A DNA stretch of 64,000 nt from Liquidambar formosana (GCA_039720395.1 CM077833.1:30601478-30665477), one strand, 5' to 3'; numbered from the stretch's first letter, positions 51,286-63,575 are shown. The notes: generated from the letters alone by a model not told the origin. Program-made: numbers and translations.

Positions 51286-52592
51286 ATATGTAATTATTAT
51301 GACCCCGTAATCCAAGTTGATAAATCATTCATAAGATGGTGGGGGCCCTAGTCGCCTGTCCTTGTAATGTCTCATAACTGGCTTTTGTTTATCCTTGGTT
51401 TTTATTATCAAGGATTTTAATATGAAATTTTTTTTTATGCGCTGCAACATCTATTTGTAGTTGAATTTTTTTCTCTGTTTGTTGTAGGTTCATTTTTTCC
51501 TGCTGACACAGTTCCCTAAGCAACAACCTGCTCTGATGCTTCAAAGTTCTCAGGTGGGTTCTTTTTTAGATTTATGGAATCACTTAGATGTACTTTGGTC
51601 TTAAAACTGTCAGAGACATTGATCAACACATCTGTTGTTAGACATTTATCTATCCAGCCATACTTTTGCAATTTGTTCATGAGCCCTAAAGGTCAATAGT
51701 GGTTCATTTGTATGGTCCATCAGATCCTTGCTGGTCCTCATCATGAGGGGTGATAGAATCAAGTCCCACCAAGTTCTTTCGCCCTGTTTTCAGCATATAG
51801 AGTGAAATGCATAGTGTACCTTAACCTTAAACAAAAAGGGTTCAACAGAAGGTTTAACTTTGCACTAATTTTTTAAAATTATTGTTTTGTTGTTATGTGC
51901 AATCCAAATTTAGAATTTAGAATTTTAAATTTTTTTTTTTCCTGGCTCACAATTAAGCGTTTGGAACCAACACTAGCCAGGTGATGTGATTATTAGCTTT
52001 CTCCTCAAAGAGGTACTTGAATTGCCCTATTTTAAGTTCGGGAATTACTACAAATGAATCAATGTGAGGGCATGAGGTAGAGGGTTGTTTTTGTACTCCT
52101 CACCCCAAAATGAAATTGAAAAAAGAGAGCCATTTTTCTGGGGTAGCGACGGGAAATAAAAGAAACTCCCAATCTGATCCCTGATTTGAAAACTGTAGGT
52201 CCAGTTTTGGCCCGGCAGAATTGGGCAGTTCGTCTCTTGCAATCCATCTTGCCATGAATTCCTCCTTAGCTGTACTCCATTCCTACATTCAAAATCAAAC
52301 TAATACTTAATTAATTGTCACACACAGTAGCAACATTTAAAAGTCGTGGCTAAATAAGTAAATACAGTACATGTTCAACCATTCTCATTTGTCACTAATA
52401 TTAAGTAGCAACATTTAAAAACCGTGGTTAAAAAAATTAAAATTACTCTGTACTTCCAGTAGGTTTTTAACTTTTTATCCATCCCGTAAAAATGGTGTTT
52501 TATATATGCTAGCAATGGTAAGGCAAGCAACTCCTCTTTCCTAAGAAGAGTGCCTGCCCGAGCTATCTTAAAGTAAAGCTCTCTAGCTAGGT

Positions 52593-52906
52593 TGTTAAAT
52601 TTCCAATCTAAAAACCTAAGCTTATAAGTATAGAGTTCAAACAGCTATATGAAAACATGTTTAATTCGATATTTAATAGATGTGGGATGTGATATTTTTC
52701 AACATTCTCCCTCACGTGCAGGCTTAACATAGGCCTTATACGTAGGTAACAAACACAGGCTCTATAGGCCCCAAAAAGACATACTCTGATACCGTGTTAA
52801 GTTTCTAACTTAAAAGCCTAAACTTATAAGTGGAGAGCTTAAACAGATATATGAGAACATGTTTAACTCGATATTTAATCGATGTGGAATGTGGTATTTT
52901 TCAAAA
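52593..52906 (-). mobile_element. TRIM retroelement, 314 bp, with 112-bp LTRs
   Basis: Direct repeats at 52593-52704 and 52795-52906 are both exactly 112 bp and similar throughout (tgttaa...tttttcaa). TAGGT flanks both sides (52588-52592 and 52907-52911), a five-base target duplication. On the minus strand the 5' LTR ends in TTAACA, followed by CGGTATCAGAGTA, a primer-binding site matching initiator tRNA-Met (TGGTATCAGAGC type). A polypurine tract (gagggagaa) precedes the 3' LTR. The internal part is about 90 bp with no coding capacity, as in terminal-repeat retrotransposons in miniature. Confidence 0.9.
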
Positions 52907-53149
52907 TAGGTTAGATATAGGTAAAGTTCTCCCACAACCAAAGACACAGGCCGCTACTCCTTCAGAAACCTAGAATTCACAAAGAAGGATAGGACACTGA
53001 ATAAGGACCTAAAGTAGTTTGTTATATTAGCGACTATTCTCATATGTCTTTAATATTAACTACCAACGTTTAAAATCCCTGGCTAGAAAAATTAAAAATA
53101 CAAAGTGTATGAGTAAATTCCTGTGGAAAAGCATGAGGATTGGAACACA

Positions 53150-53760
53150 GTCCTGAAGTGAAGCACTAGAGTTGGAGTCACAAGCTAGGTCTTCAATTCC
53201 AGAACGAGGCGATCTGATTTCGGTTCTAATAGCCTAATTAGAAGATCAGTTCGGTTCAATCTCTAGACCAGTCCATGAGAACATCATCATCATAACATGT
53301 CTCCAACTTATCTCGGGACACGTGGCAACCCCAATCAAATTATGGTTCTACCCTACAACCACAATCAGTTAACCATAGTTTGACAGTTACATTTAATCCT
53401 AAGGTTAACTACTCAACCACGATCAACAAATCATGGTCTGACGGTTATTGGGTTAACCCCAATTAGGCTTAACGTACTCAACCCAGGTAGTTATCATAGC
53501 TAGCCTAAGTCCGTACAGGTGGGTATAAAAAGGGACATTTTGCAGTCCAAATAAGGTAGGATGAACAGTACCTTAATTTGACACACACATACCAAAAATA
53601 TACAGTCATTGACTTAAACTTTGGAGAGCTTTCGGCTGAACCCATTTCGGCCTCCCTCTAATCTTGTTTTCCAGCTTGTGATTGCAAATCAAATAGTGGA
53701 ATCAGCTCCCACTCCTCATTACAGAGTTCATAGTCCAGTTTTAGACCCGTACACGAAATA
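53150..53760 (+). mobile_element. Possible LTR remnant
   Basis: The segment has a TATA-like gtataaaaaggg near 53523 and then cattgacttaaactttggagagctttcggc near 53608-53640, typical of the R region of plant Gypsy LTRs. Precise ends and a target duplication were not found and no pol domain is nearby, so this is a solo or truncated LTR at best. Confidence 0.4.
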
Positions 53761-54841
53761 GAGTAGTTTTTATCCATCCCCTATTTATCTGTCTCTAATA
53801 TAATATTAAGTAAAAACATCTAAACACCGTGTTAAGAAAAATCAAAAATATATTTTTTATCAATCCTTGATTTTATCCGTCTCTAAAATCTAGTCACAAC
53901 ATTTAAAATTCGTGGCTAATTAAAAAAATTAAAATAGTACTCTATATGCTAGTGATGGTTATCAAGTGTTGCTAATATTAAGTAGCAACCTCTTTTATCA
54001 GTTTCTAATGTAATACGTACACACATACATTAACACATTCATACATATATATATATATATATATAAAATTACCATGTCATAAGAAAAAGATCTGTCAAGT
54101 TGTTGTGAATGTTAATGTTAACTACGTCGTTGGTTGTCGCGTTCAACAGCGGCCCTGGAAACTGATCGTTGATGACAATCACCTGATATTACAATAACAG
54201 TTAATTTTCAGTACGCACTCACAAATTCAAATCCAAACCCAAATAGATTTTTTTTCTTTTTTTGGGGGGGGGGGGGGGGGGGTGTGGTATGTTTGGGAGA
54301 GGAGTGAAAATTCATTTTAAAGACCTGTTTATCAACGCCAAGGGGAATGCGTCGAGAGTAAGAAACAGTCCAGTCGAGGAAAAGATAGGGCGAGCCGGCC
54401 GTTACCGCAACCTTTAGCAAAAAAATATAAAGAGAAGACGTTGAAATAAGAAACCTTATATGCTTCTTTCGTTCCATATGATTATGTACGTAAACTTCAT
54501 GGAAAAAATGGATTAGACCACAGAAAACCCAAACTCGGGCTAAGTGGAGCAACTGTTAAATGTTTTAGAGAAGACGAGGGAAAAGGGTATAAAATAAAGT
54601 GAAAAGTAGAGTTGTGAACGTGAAGGAGGCGTCCTTCTCTAGTGTTTGTTTCGATTTCGATTTTGATGATCTCCGAGAATGTTGTTGTGGGTAGGTTAAT
54701 CACGAGAACGAGGCCTGGAAATCAGGGGTGCTTGATCCGACGGTGCAACCACGCGAAGCCCATATGACGATTCCTACACCCTAGTCCCTAGTCAACAAGT
54801 GCAGGCCTGGGCCAGATAGGCCCATCCATTTTTAGTGCTTA
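53761..54841. other. Intergenic, no gene recognised
   Basis: Includes an (AT)n microsatellite near 54044-54064 and a T/G compound tract at 54250-54282. Open frames here lack domains. Confidence 0.5.
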
Positions 54842-55912
54842 GGGAACGGCTAATGCAACCCCACAAAGGGTTAAGTTGCCCCCCATATTTTTTTAATTAA
54901 AAAAATTATTATGTGAAATTACCAAAAAGGGCTTAACCCTCACCCATCACCTCTCCCGCACCCCTCCTCACCGGCGAACTCTCTCCCGCACCCCTCGCCG
55001 GAAAAAATGGAGGTTTTGAAAATAAAACCTCCCTCGCCAGAACCCCGCACCCCTCTTCTTCTTTCTTCCTCTTCCCTCTTCTTCTTTGCTTTTTTTTTTC
55101 TTTCCTTCCCAGAACCATTCTCCCGCACCACTCGCCGGAAAAAATGGAGGTTTTGAAAACAAAACCTCCATCGCCGGAACCCCGCACCCCTTTTCTTCCT
55201 TCTTCCTCTTCCCTCTTCTTCTCTGCCTTCTTTTTTTTTTTTTTTTTTTTTTTTCTTTTCCTTCCCAGAACCCCTCTCCCGCACCCCTCGCCGGAACCCC
55301 ACACCCCTCGCCGGAACCCCGTAGCCATCTTCTTCCTTCCTCCTCTTCTCTCTTCTCTGTTTTTTTTTTTTTTCTTTCCTTCCCAGAACCCCTCTCCCGC
55401 ACCCCCTTCTCGTCGGCAGCCCTCCCTCCCCATCGTCGGAAAAAATGGAGGAATACACAGATCTGACCACAGAGGAAAAAAAAAAAAAGAAAAAAAAGGA
55501 AGAAGAAAGACAGAGAAAGAAAGAAGAGGAGAAGAAGAGAGAAGTTGCCGGAAAAAATGGAGGAACACAGATCTGATAGATCTGACCAGCAGAGGAGAAG
55601 AAGAAGAAAAAAAAAAAAACAAAGAACAGGAGAAGAGTCACCGGAAAAAATGGAGGGTGCGCTGCCACCGTTGCCCTTCCTCGCCGGTCGTCGTCGCCCT
55701 TCCCCCCGCTAATCGTCAGTCACCGGTCGCCGGTCGCCGTCTCTTCTTCTTCTTCTCGCCGGTCGTCACTGCCATGGTGTGGGGTGAGTGAGAGGGGTGG
55801 GTGAGAATGAGGGGTAGTGAGGTCTTTGTGAGGGGTGGGTATATATTTTTGGGGGGTGGGTATAACATAAGGGGGCAACTTAACCCTTTGAGGGGTTGCA
55901 ATAGCCGTTCCC
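54842..55912. mobile_element. Mutator-type element, copy 3 (1071 bp) with CT/GA-rich interior
   Basis: Ends are GGGAACGGCTAATGCAACCC and the complement of GGGAACGGCTATTGCAACCC. The terminal similarity extends about 43 bases (through aaagggttaagttgcccccc). A perfect 9-bp duplication TAGTGCTTA flanks it (54833-54841 and 55913-55921). The inside is unlike copies 1 and 2. It has repeated units containing ccggaaaaaatggagg (near 54998, 55135, 55437, 55548 and 55640), CT-rich on the left half and GA-rich on the right half. Long open frames exist on both strands but are products of the low-complexity bias. Confidence 0.92.
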
Positions 55913-56007
55913 TAGTGCTTATGCCTAGGTACCAGTATGGGCTTTTATTTGGGCCTACAAGGCTGCAATAGACGGTATTTTTTATTTTATCTTTGGACCA
56001 TACGAGA

Positions 56008-56179
56008 GGGGCAAAAATTTCAATGTAACTGTGATATGGTCAGGTAGTATCACGAGCCAATCATATGCAAGTAAAATAGAAAAATGGGACCTACAAGTAC
56101 ACTAATTTTTTCACTTTGCTTGAATGTGATTGGCTGGTGATACCACCTGGCCATATTACAGTTACATGGAAGTTCTACT
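56008..56179. mobile_element. Small foldback MITE, 172 bp
   Basis: The left arm (caatgtaactgtgatatggt and following) is the inverse of the right arm (ccatattacagttacatgg), pairing through most of the element. Flanks CATACGAGA (55999-56007) and CATACGGGA (56180-56188) match at 8 of 9 bases, suggesting a 9-bp target duplication. Confidence 0.7.
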
Positions 56180-56305
56180 CATACGGGAGGATAACTATTA
56201 TGAATAAAATTTACCATGTCCTATTCCCGCTTGTAGGATTTTAGGATTCTTGTTATAAGTTGTTTTATCTATTAAAAAGACAATTCAAAAACACACTATT
56301 TTATA

Positions 56306-56400
56306 CCTTTTTTGGGGTTAAATCCACACCCTTTTGTGTTTTTTTTTTACATCATTTTACTTTTACTCGTGAAGGGGTTTGGATTTAACCCCAAAAAAGG
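56306..56400. repeat. Inverted repeat, 29-base arms
   Basis: CCTTTTTTGGGGTTAAATCC at 56306 is mirrored by its complement ending at 56400; the arms pair with about two mismatches around a loop of about 36 bases. It may be a tiny MITE or a hairpin-forming relic. Confidence 0.7.
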
Positions 56401-56913
56401 AAAATGTGTTGAACTGTTGACATAGACTCTCCTTATAATTAAAAGAGAATACATATTATGTCACATGAAAAAAAAGAATCGAACAAATGATACTACCAAT
56501 TCATGCTACCACTCTTCGCCAAACAAAAATCTGAATAATATCATAACACCATATAATATTTGGGTAGAAAGTCGGGAAAGGAATTCAACCATAAAGAGCA
56601 CTCTATCTATACGTATATATCTACAACACTTGTTCTTGAAAATTTGTCGTTTTGGTTAATAAAATTTTTATTCACCAGAAAATACTTATATATATATTAA
56701 GACAATTTTTTTTTGTGATTAAATTGCATCTAAGGGTGCAAGTTGGTTCGGATAAATCCGAAGACGGAACCAATCCAAGCAATTAGATTTGATCTATTCT
56801 GATCCAAATAATATTCAATTTGAATTGGACTAGACTGAACAAAGTCATTGAATCGAATAAAGATGGGATGATGCTTCTACTAACAGATGTGTTAATGATA
56901 AATTTGTAAGTAA

Positions 56914-56972
56914 TCTATTATATATATACTAAAACGGAGGAATGGTCCTCCTGTAGGCTGTGCCACGCGTCA

Positions 56973-57004
<32 letters not shown>

Positions 57005-58502
57005 GTTTTGTTCAAATACGTGCCTAAACAATGAGCTTTTTCAAAAAATTACCTTTTGGTGATCCTTTTATAACTTAATACCAATAAAGGATATCAGCCG
57101 TCAACTTGCTACAAATTAATTATATACATGCGTGAAATGACTACTAATTTCCTTTTTTTTGTATTACATTGAAAACTGATCACTAAAACGTAATTTTTCC
57201 AAAAAGTTACTTTTAGGGACTTTTGAGGAAATTGCTTTTTTAGTGACCACTTTCCATTTTAATACCAACAAAAAGTAATTTTCTATCAATTTGCTACAAA
57301 TTAACTGTATACGTGTTTCAAAATGATTACCACCTTACTATGTCTGGTATTAAGTTAAGAAGCAGTCATCAAAAAGTAATTTCCCTAACTTTTTTTTGGT
57401 GTTCACTATTCTTTTTCATGCAAGTAAATTGTCACTTAGTATTCACCACATATCTCTTTGTTTTCATGTGAGAGAATCGAAAAACCCGCACTATATAATG
57501 TTCATCCCAAACTTTGTAAACTACCATATTTATTCGTTTCTTTATACCTATTCATCTTCTCTCCCAAAAATTGAACGTAAAAAATTATAAATAGTTATAA
57601 TAAGAAAGAGAGATAGTTAGAGGAAAAAATATCATTTTAATCAAAATTCTTCAGATGGTTTATTACCAAAAATTGAAAAGATTTATATGTTCTTTTATCT
57701 TCTTCTCTTTCCCTCTTTGCTCCACCCATTCTCTCTCTCTCCAAACTTTTCTTTCTCCCTCTCTCACTTTCCAACTAAATAGCAAACAAAGAAAATTGGT
57801 AGTCATTTTAAAACATGGATGCAATCAATTTGTAGCAAGTTGATTGAAAATATCGTTAACATGTGCCCTTAAGCTGCAATTAAGGAAATAATAATTATAT
57901 AGAAACGGTGAAAATGCATAGAGAATGGTACAAATTACTTACAAAACTATAAAAATACTTAAAAAATTGTGCAAATACAGTTTTACCAAATAAGGGGTAC
58001 CATTACAAGTGTGTATTATATATATATATAAGATGATGATCGGGTAAGCACGTGCTGATATAAATCATATTTCCACCTTTGGATTTTGAGACACCTTTAA
58101 CGGCTATACTTGCTTTTGTATATCCAACATGTTAAAACCATGATTGTGGGATGGGTTAGGCTCTAGAAAATTTTAATATTTTTGCACCAAATATCATAAC
58201 GTATCAGTTCCTTCATTTTTTACAAGTTTCCACCATTAAATTAATTGTTTTTCAAAATAATTTATCTTTTTCGGGAGTATAATTAAATTTTGTGTAATAC
58301 ATTATGCTAACATCACACCAAAGATTATTTTGATTAAACTATTTTATTTATTTTTGTCTATATGTTTTTGATTTAATTGACATATTATATTAACACATAT
58401 ATTTTACTATTTTAGAGAATAAGTGTTCTATTAAAATTTTAATTTACTAATAATATTTTTTTTAATAAATTAATCCGTGCATTGCACGGGTACTAAAGCT
58501 AG
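56914..58502 (+). mobile_element. Non-autonomous Helitron, copy B (1589 bp)
   Basis: Begins TCTATTATATATATACTAAA, ends with the hairpin ccgtgc-att-gcacgg and then CTAG at 58499-58502. It lies between A (56913) and T (58503). The internal direct repeats (near 57050 and 57215) and the last 500 bases are clearly homologous to copy A at 15119-16640. No Rep/helicase is encoded, so it depends on an autonomous partner. Confidence 0.88.
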
Positions 58503-58877
58503 TTTATTATTATTTTGTAAGTCTCTTTTGATTGAAACAATAGAAAGCACATCAGTTTGGGATGAATAAAATGGATGCACCACCACTAAATAAAAATGGG
58601 CCTAGTGGAATGTGGATGTATAGGACTGTGTGGGTATTCTGGTGTTGCAACAGTCCCTCAAAAGTAAATTTAAAGATAAAAAAGGGTCGGTGAACGACTC
58701 AGCTATAGCTAAAACAAGTCAAATTTGGATTGGTTCACTGTCAGGGGACCTTGACATTACTTTTACTCTCCCTGCTGTTGATTTTTTGTGGACTAGTGGG
58801 ACTTTAACCTGCCTGGTCATCACTGGGTTAAAATGTTTTAACCGGGGTTGCAATGCTCATCAGCAGATGCCTTTACT
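58503..58877. other. Spacer between the Helitron and the next MITE
   Basis: No gene recognised; a GTG-initiated open frame at 58630-58896 has no domain. Confidence 0.5.
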
Positions 58878-59582
58878 AGGGGTGTTCATGGTTTAGTTTG
58901 GTTCGGTTTTAGGTTAGATTTTAAACCGAACTATTATATTTTGATTTTGTTATTATCAAACCAAAACCAAATCATATTATAAAAAAACCAAACCAAACCA
59001 AACTAACCAAAAAATTTCAGTTTGGTTTGGTTTAGTTTGGTTTCGGTTTTAACCTATCAAGTAACAATAAATTATCATAGATAATTGTTTACCTTTAACA
59101 AAATGGACAAAATAACAATCCAAACTACAAAGAAAAACAGTTTTAATAAAAGCATTACATTAGTAACTAAAAAAACCATTAAACATTATATCAAAACAGA
59201 AATAAAGAGCGAGAGGCGGGGGGGGGGGAGTAGATAACAAGAGGCTCAGTGCAAAGTAACAAGCTTTAGTTTAATTATTAACTCAGTAAGTTTTGTATTC
59301 CTACTATAATGCTACCTATTTTACCCTTATTTAAATCAGAAATGTACAAACTAAATTTTAAGATATATATATATATATTATATTATATTTTTTCGGTTTT
59401 TTTTGGTTTTTCGGTTTAATTTGGTTTTTTAAAAATGAAAACCAAAATCAAACCAATTTAATTTGATTTTTTAAAATTAAAGTCAAAACCAAACCTAAAG
59501 AATAAAAACCAATCAAATCAACGATTTAATTAGATTTGATTTAATTTGATTCTCGATTTTAACCTAAACCATGAACACCTTA
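58878..59582. mobile_element. MITE with AGGGGTGTTCATGGTTTAG ends, about 705 bp
   Basis: The left end aggggtgttcatggttta is mirrored by taaaccatgaacacctta on the right. The next bases on each side (ttggttcggttttaa and its complement) also pair, giving long imperfect inverted ends. Flanking GCCTTTACT (58869-58877) and GCCTTTGCT (59583-59591) differ by one base; 8 or 9 bp would fit a hAT or Mutator duplication. Confidence 0.75.
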
Positions 59583-62500
59583 GCCTTTGCTTCATTTAAT
59601 TCGCCTTTTTGCTTCTAACTTCTTAATTTCTACCTTCTTCTGAATTATTTTGTCCTTTGACCTCTCCTCTCTGTCGCTCTGCAGGTCTCTAAATCCACCG
59701 CCCATTTCATGACAACGATACACGTGTCCTCTACATGTCCGCATTGATCCTCATTCTCGGCATGCGGACATTAAATTAAAATAATAGGGAATTGGAGGTT
59801 TATTATGTTTCCGGCGTTGCATGACCTTTCTGATTACTATGGCTCCACATGCAATCCGGACCGAAATCAGCTTGATTAAATGCTTCAAAACCATTCATTT
59901 ATGGACCTCTACTTGCGCCAAGGTTTATATATATATTTTTTATTTTTATTTTTACAAATAGAGCAATAGCTCCCATCATTAAATTTTAACTAATCCCCAC
60001 ATAATATACAACCTGTAAGCATAATTTTCAAATTTTTCTTATATTTTAGTGCACTAGTATATGGGATATAATCTTTCAATATATGTACTACTACTACTCC
60101 TCCTCCCTACATCAGCATGTTTTTATTTAAGTAAATTTCATTATGTCTTAAAAAATTATTATAACATTTTGAGAGCAACTCCAATGACAAGCCAGTTGAG
60201 GATATATAGGTGATATACATTTGAGGCATAATTAAGTCTTGAGTCAAATTTGATTCAAGATTTAGCTTTGAAGTATATTTACACAGAAGGAGATGAACTC
60301 CATGTTTATAATTGAGGATCAAGTGATTGCTTTCATCATTGAAGCTAAAAATGATTTTGCATCATTGGAGCTGTTTAAGACAAATTTAACTATTAAAGAA
60401 GGGTTATGATCATCATGTATAATTTTCTCCACAACTTTTAGATAACATATCTTTGATTTATATTTCGTGAAACCTATTATTGGTTTAGATAGTCTTCCCA
60501 TTTAGATCACGCACGTAAAAAAGCAAGTAAATTTGATATTAAAAGTTACTTCATTTATAAATGTGATATTTTTAATGATTAAAAAGATTAGTTTTTGGAT
60601 CGAATGACAATAAGTTTTGGATTAATTTAATTTTTTTTACGTACACGATCTTATGTGAGAAGATTATCAAATCCAACAATAAATTTTACCAATTATGAAT
60701 TAGAGATAGATTATATCTCATTAAAAAAAATAATAAATAATCCGAACAAAAGGTTTCAGCGATTGATGCTTGCACGTACTCTTCGTGGAGCAAAAGTATC
60801 GTTGCACAATACGGAGTATCGGGCGGAAAGAGCTAGCAAGGTTTTAGAAGGGACAGAACCTCGTGTGGAGGCCGTGGTTGTTGGCCAAAACCATCATGGG
60901 GTGAGCTCAGGTAAGGAATTCTATCTCAAAACCAACTCTTTCCATGGACCCCTCAAGCTGACCCACCTCAACAACTAGGTAGATACATAAGATATTGGAT
61001 GAGTTTCGGATAATGAAAATTGTACTCCGACCCCAGCCTGGTCATGTCTTTTTCTTTTCTTGTCTTTCCTTCTTGATATTTAGTTCATGGTACAATTCCA
61101 AAGTCCAATAAATAAGAGAAGGCAACTGTTTTTAAAGAAAAAGAGAGGGGGTGGGGGGATTGGGTATAAGGTTGGAGAAGTATATATCCATTGCCTAGGA
61201 CATGCTTTCTCAGAACTACAGAATTGAAAAGATAATTGAAAATCTTTTCACCGGATTTGGGTTACGTGATTAGGACGTGTTTGGAAGTCTTATGAAAATT
61301 GAATTATTGCATCATATTTTGCATATAATTTTATGTATAAATCCATCTTTGTAAATGGGGTTATCGTAAAGATATTGGGCATTATAGTAATTTAGTATGG
61401 TAGATTTAACACGTAGAAAGTAGTGATGGAGATGGTCCTTGTTAGTCCAACAAATTTACAACCATTATACTATGGGAACCTTGGGGGAGCTTTTTCCTTC
61501 TTGTACCATCATATTTCCCATAATGCCCATAACAGTTGCGGAAAATCTTACACACTCCATACGCGTTTAGGCCATTTAGATCTCGTACTCTAGATGTCTC
61601 AATAAAAGTCCGATTGGCTGTCGGCTTTAGCTGGCGTTTGCTCCGGTGCCGTGTACACTCTGGAAAGGTGGGTACCATAGGATAACGACCCCACGCGTTT
61701 GTGCGTGTGTACGATGAAGTGGGATAAGTGACATTATTAATATTATTATAATTATTGTTTGGTCAAAAAATAACACTATTATTACTCGTTATTTATCTTA
61801 ATGTTTGTCACACAGTTATGACTCATGAGCATCCATTTCTTTTTAAAGCGATTCCATTATCCTTTGACTTTGTTGCCCAACAGCACATCTACTTCTTCCT
61901 CTCCTTGGTGGGTCAGTGATTTCAATATGATACGTTTATTAATTGTGTTTACTGGTTGAGTAATGAGTAAATGGTATATTTATGAAATTAATGAAAAAAC
62001 AAGCTACCTTCTAACCTTTTATATATATACCATATCATATCATTCAGTGAATTAATCCCATTGATCTAGCATTGTTCTTTGAATATGTAGTTCGACAACA
62101 TATAAATGGGGGTAACCGAATAATCCCACCATTCTATGAAATATGGTGCAAAGATAAATCAATTACCTCTATTTTCATGACAACAAATATCAGTCAAATG
62201 GTTTTTTCCTTTTTGATAGAAAATGTTACTCTTTCAAATATATATATATATACTACCTATAAATAAATAAGAAAAAATCATTCAAATATATATATACTCA
62301 TTTATCTATACTACCTATAAACTTAATTTATGTATCCTTTTAGTATCCTTATGCTAACCCAATGAATTTTACATTTATCTTTTTTTATTTTTAGTTGGAG
62401 ATTGAAAATCCCACATCAAAGGTATAGTTTTCTTTATTTTTTATATTTTGTATTTTTTTTTTTTTTTGGTATATGCTTAATATCTCTTTGATGTTCTCTT

Positions 62501-62980
62501 AGAGATTCAACGTCTCACCGTAAGAGGTATCTTTTTTTCTTTTTATTTTTTCCCTTTCTTTTTGTATTTTATATTTTACCTTATGTTTATAGTGATTTGT
62601 TAAATACACTATTTCATTAAGACTGTGTTGTAATTAGAGGTTATTGTTCTTTATAAATTTTATTATTCTTATGTCGATCATTCTTATTTTTTTTTACTTG
62701 GTAATTTTGTGGATTGAAACTGGTTATAAAATATCAGTTGTGCAAAGGTTTTTATTTTCTGAATCCATTAAATATAAATGCATATTAATTTTGTTTTAGG
62801 TTTTTGGGTGATAACTTTCAAGGTTTTGTTTAAATCTAGGGCACTCAATAATTTTATACTTCATAAATATTATTATTATTTAATGCTTTGATGTTTTTTG
62901 ATTTAATATAACATCATTGAAATTGAAACGGGAAGAGATTAAGTAAGATTTTACTTTCAGAAATTCACAGCCAAGTAAAC
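59583..62980. other. Intergenic, no gene recognised
   Basis: AT-rich DNA with two facing related segments (60421-60520 and 60637-60740, inverted), listed separately. Open frames such as 60655-60978 begin inside that repeat and show no domain. Confidence 0.5.
60421..60740. repeat. Inverted repeat with arms of about 100 bases
   Basis: The complement of 60423-60520 (acgtgcgtgatctaaatggg and following) aligns with 60640-60740 (acgtacacgatcttatgtga and following) with many substitutions. A sequence gagagcaactccaatgacaa near 60170 resembles the start of a common plant MITE, but a matching right end was not found. Confidence 0.5.
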
Positions 62981-63031
62981 TTTCACTTCCTTAAACTGTT
63001 TTCTTCATATATATATATATATATATAAAGA

Positions 63032-63113
63032 GAAAAATAAAGTGATATTAAGTATCTTAAAGAAACTTAAGATAAAAATAAAGTGATATTAAGTATCTTA
63101 AAGAAACTTAAGA
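63032..63113. repeat. Tandem repeat, two units of about 42 bp
   Basis: agtgatattaagtatcttaa with aagaaacttaagat occurs twice in a row, next to an (AT)n tract at 63008-63027. Confidence 0.85.
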
Positions 63114-63382
63114 TCCCAACTAGATTAGCACCTTGAATTATTTTAATCATATTCTATTTAAACCGTTGAATATGCATACAACAAACATATTGCTTTAAAT
63201 GATTTACGCGTGCAGCAGATTGAAAAATTAGAACTCACGAAAACGACAACGTTTGATGGTCATTTAACCAGCCGACATAGCAACTCATTACACCGTAAAT
63301 CAAACTTATTGTCCACCTGATATGCTTTTGTTGTAGTACTGGTTGTCCAGTAGTTTTCGGCGCTAAAGGAGCGGCCCCGTGC

Positions 63383-63575
63383 CCATTTTCCCTTTACTTA
63401 GTGATACATTAAAACCTTAAAGGTTGATTTATTTGAAATCAAGTCACTAAAAATTTAAACTGAAAAATTAGTCATTAGCTTGTTTTAAAGTATTCTGTAA
63501 TAATGCCGTTTTCCCTTTACTTAGTGTTGCATTAAAGGTTGATTTCTTTCAAATCAAGTGATTCAAATATTAGGC
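63383..63575. repeat. Direct repeat of about 70 bp, spaced 125 bp
   Basis: ttttccctttacttagtg, then a ttaaaggttgattt block and a caaatcaagt block, occur near 63387-63455 and again near 63509-63565 with small changes. Confidence 0.75.

Larger units (their letters stand above)
47305..52150 (+). pseudogene. BRE pseudogene, inverted copy of the 9.6-13.96 kb region
   Basis: Homologous to the intact BRE gene in opposite orientation, from its promoter to about 170 bases past exon 11. Exon counterparts: 47496-47567 (two codons fewer), 48110-48197, 48722-48926, 49037-49127, 49627-49662, 49774-49866, 49979-50109, 50233-50281, 50391-50480, 50566-50619 and 51488-51553. The donor after exon 4 is AT instead of GT (49128-49129). 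The acceptor before exon 5 is CAA instead of CAG (49626). Exon 9 has an in-frame TAG (50436-50438). Exons 12 and 13 are absent because homology ends near 52145. Introns are retained, so this is a DNA-level duplication, not a processed copy. The promoter region is still similar, so transcription is possible. Confidence 0.93.
52315..54000. repeat. Dispersed short-repeat array, possible subterminal region of a DNA transposon
   Basis: A motif of the form taagtagcaacatttaaaa, followed by cgtggctaa and an A-rich stretch, recurs near 52325, 52405, 53050, 53810, 53893 and 53978. Such clustered degenerate motifs resemble subterminal repeats of CACTA-type elements, but no CACTA ends or transposase were found. 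The TRIM at 52593-52906 and an LTR-like segment interrupt the array. Confidence 0.45.

Noticed and set aside
54933..55791. Long open frames of 140-240 codons on both strands
   Set aside because: They lie in CT/GA-rich repeats inside a Mutator-type element; products are Lys/Glu/Arg- or Phe/Ser-rich low complexity with no domain, and appear in several frames at once.
60655..60978. 107-codon open frame
   Set aside because: Starts inside an inverted repeat and has no recognisable domain; likely chance.
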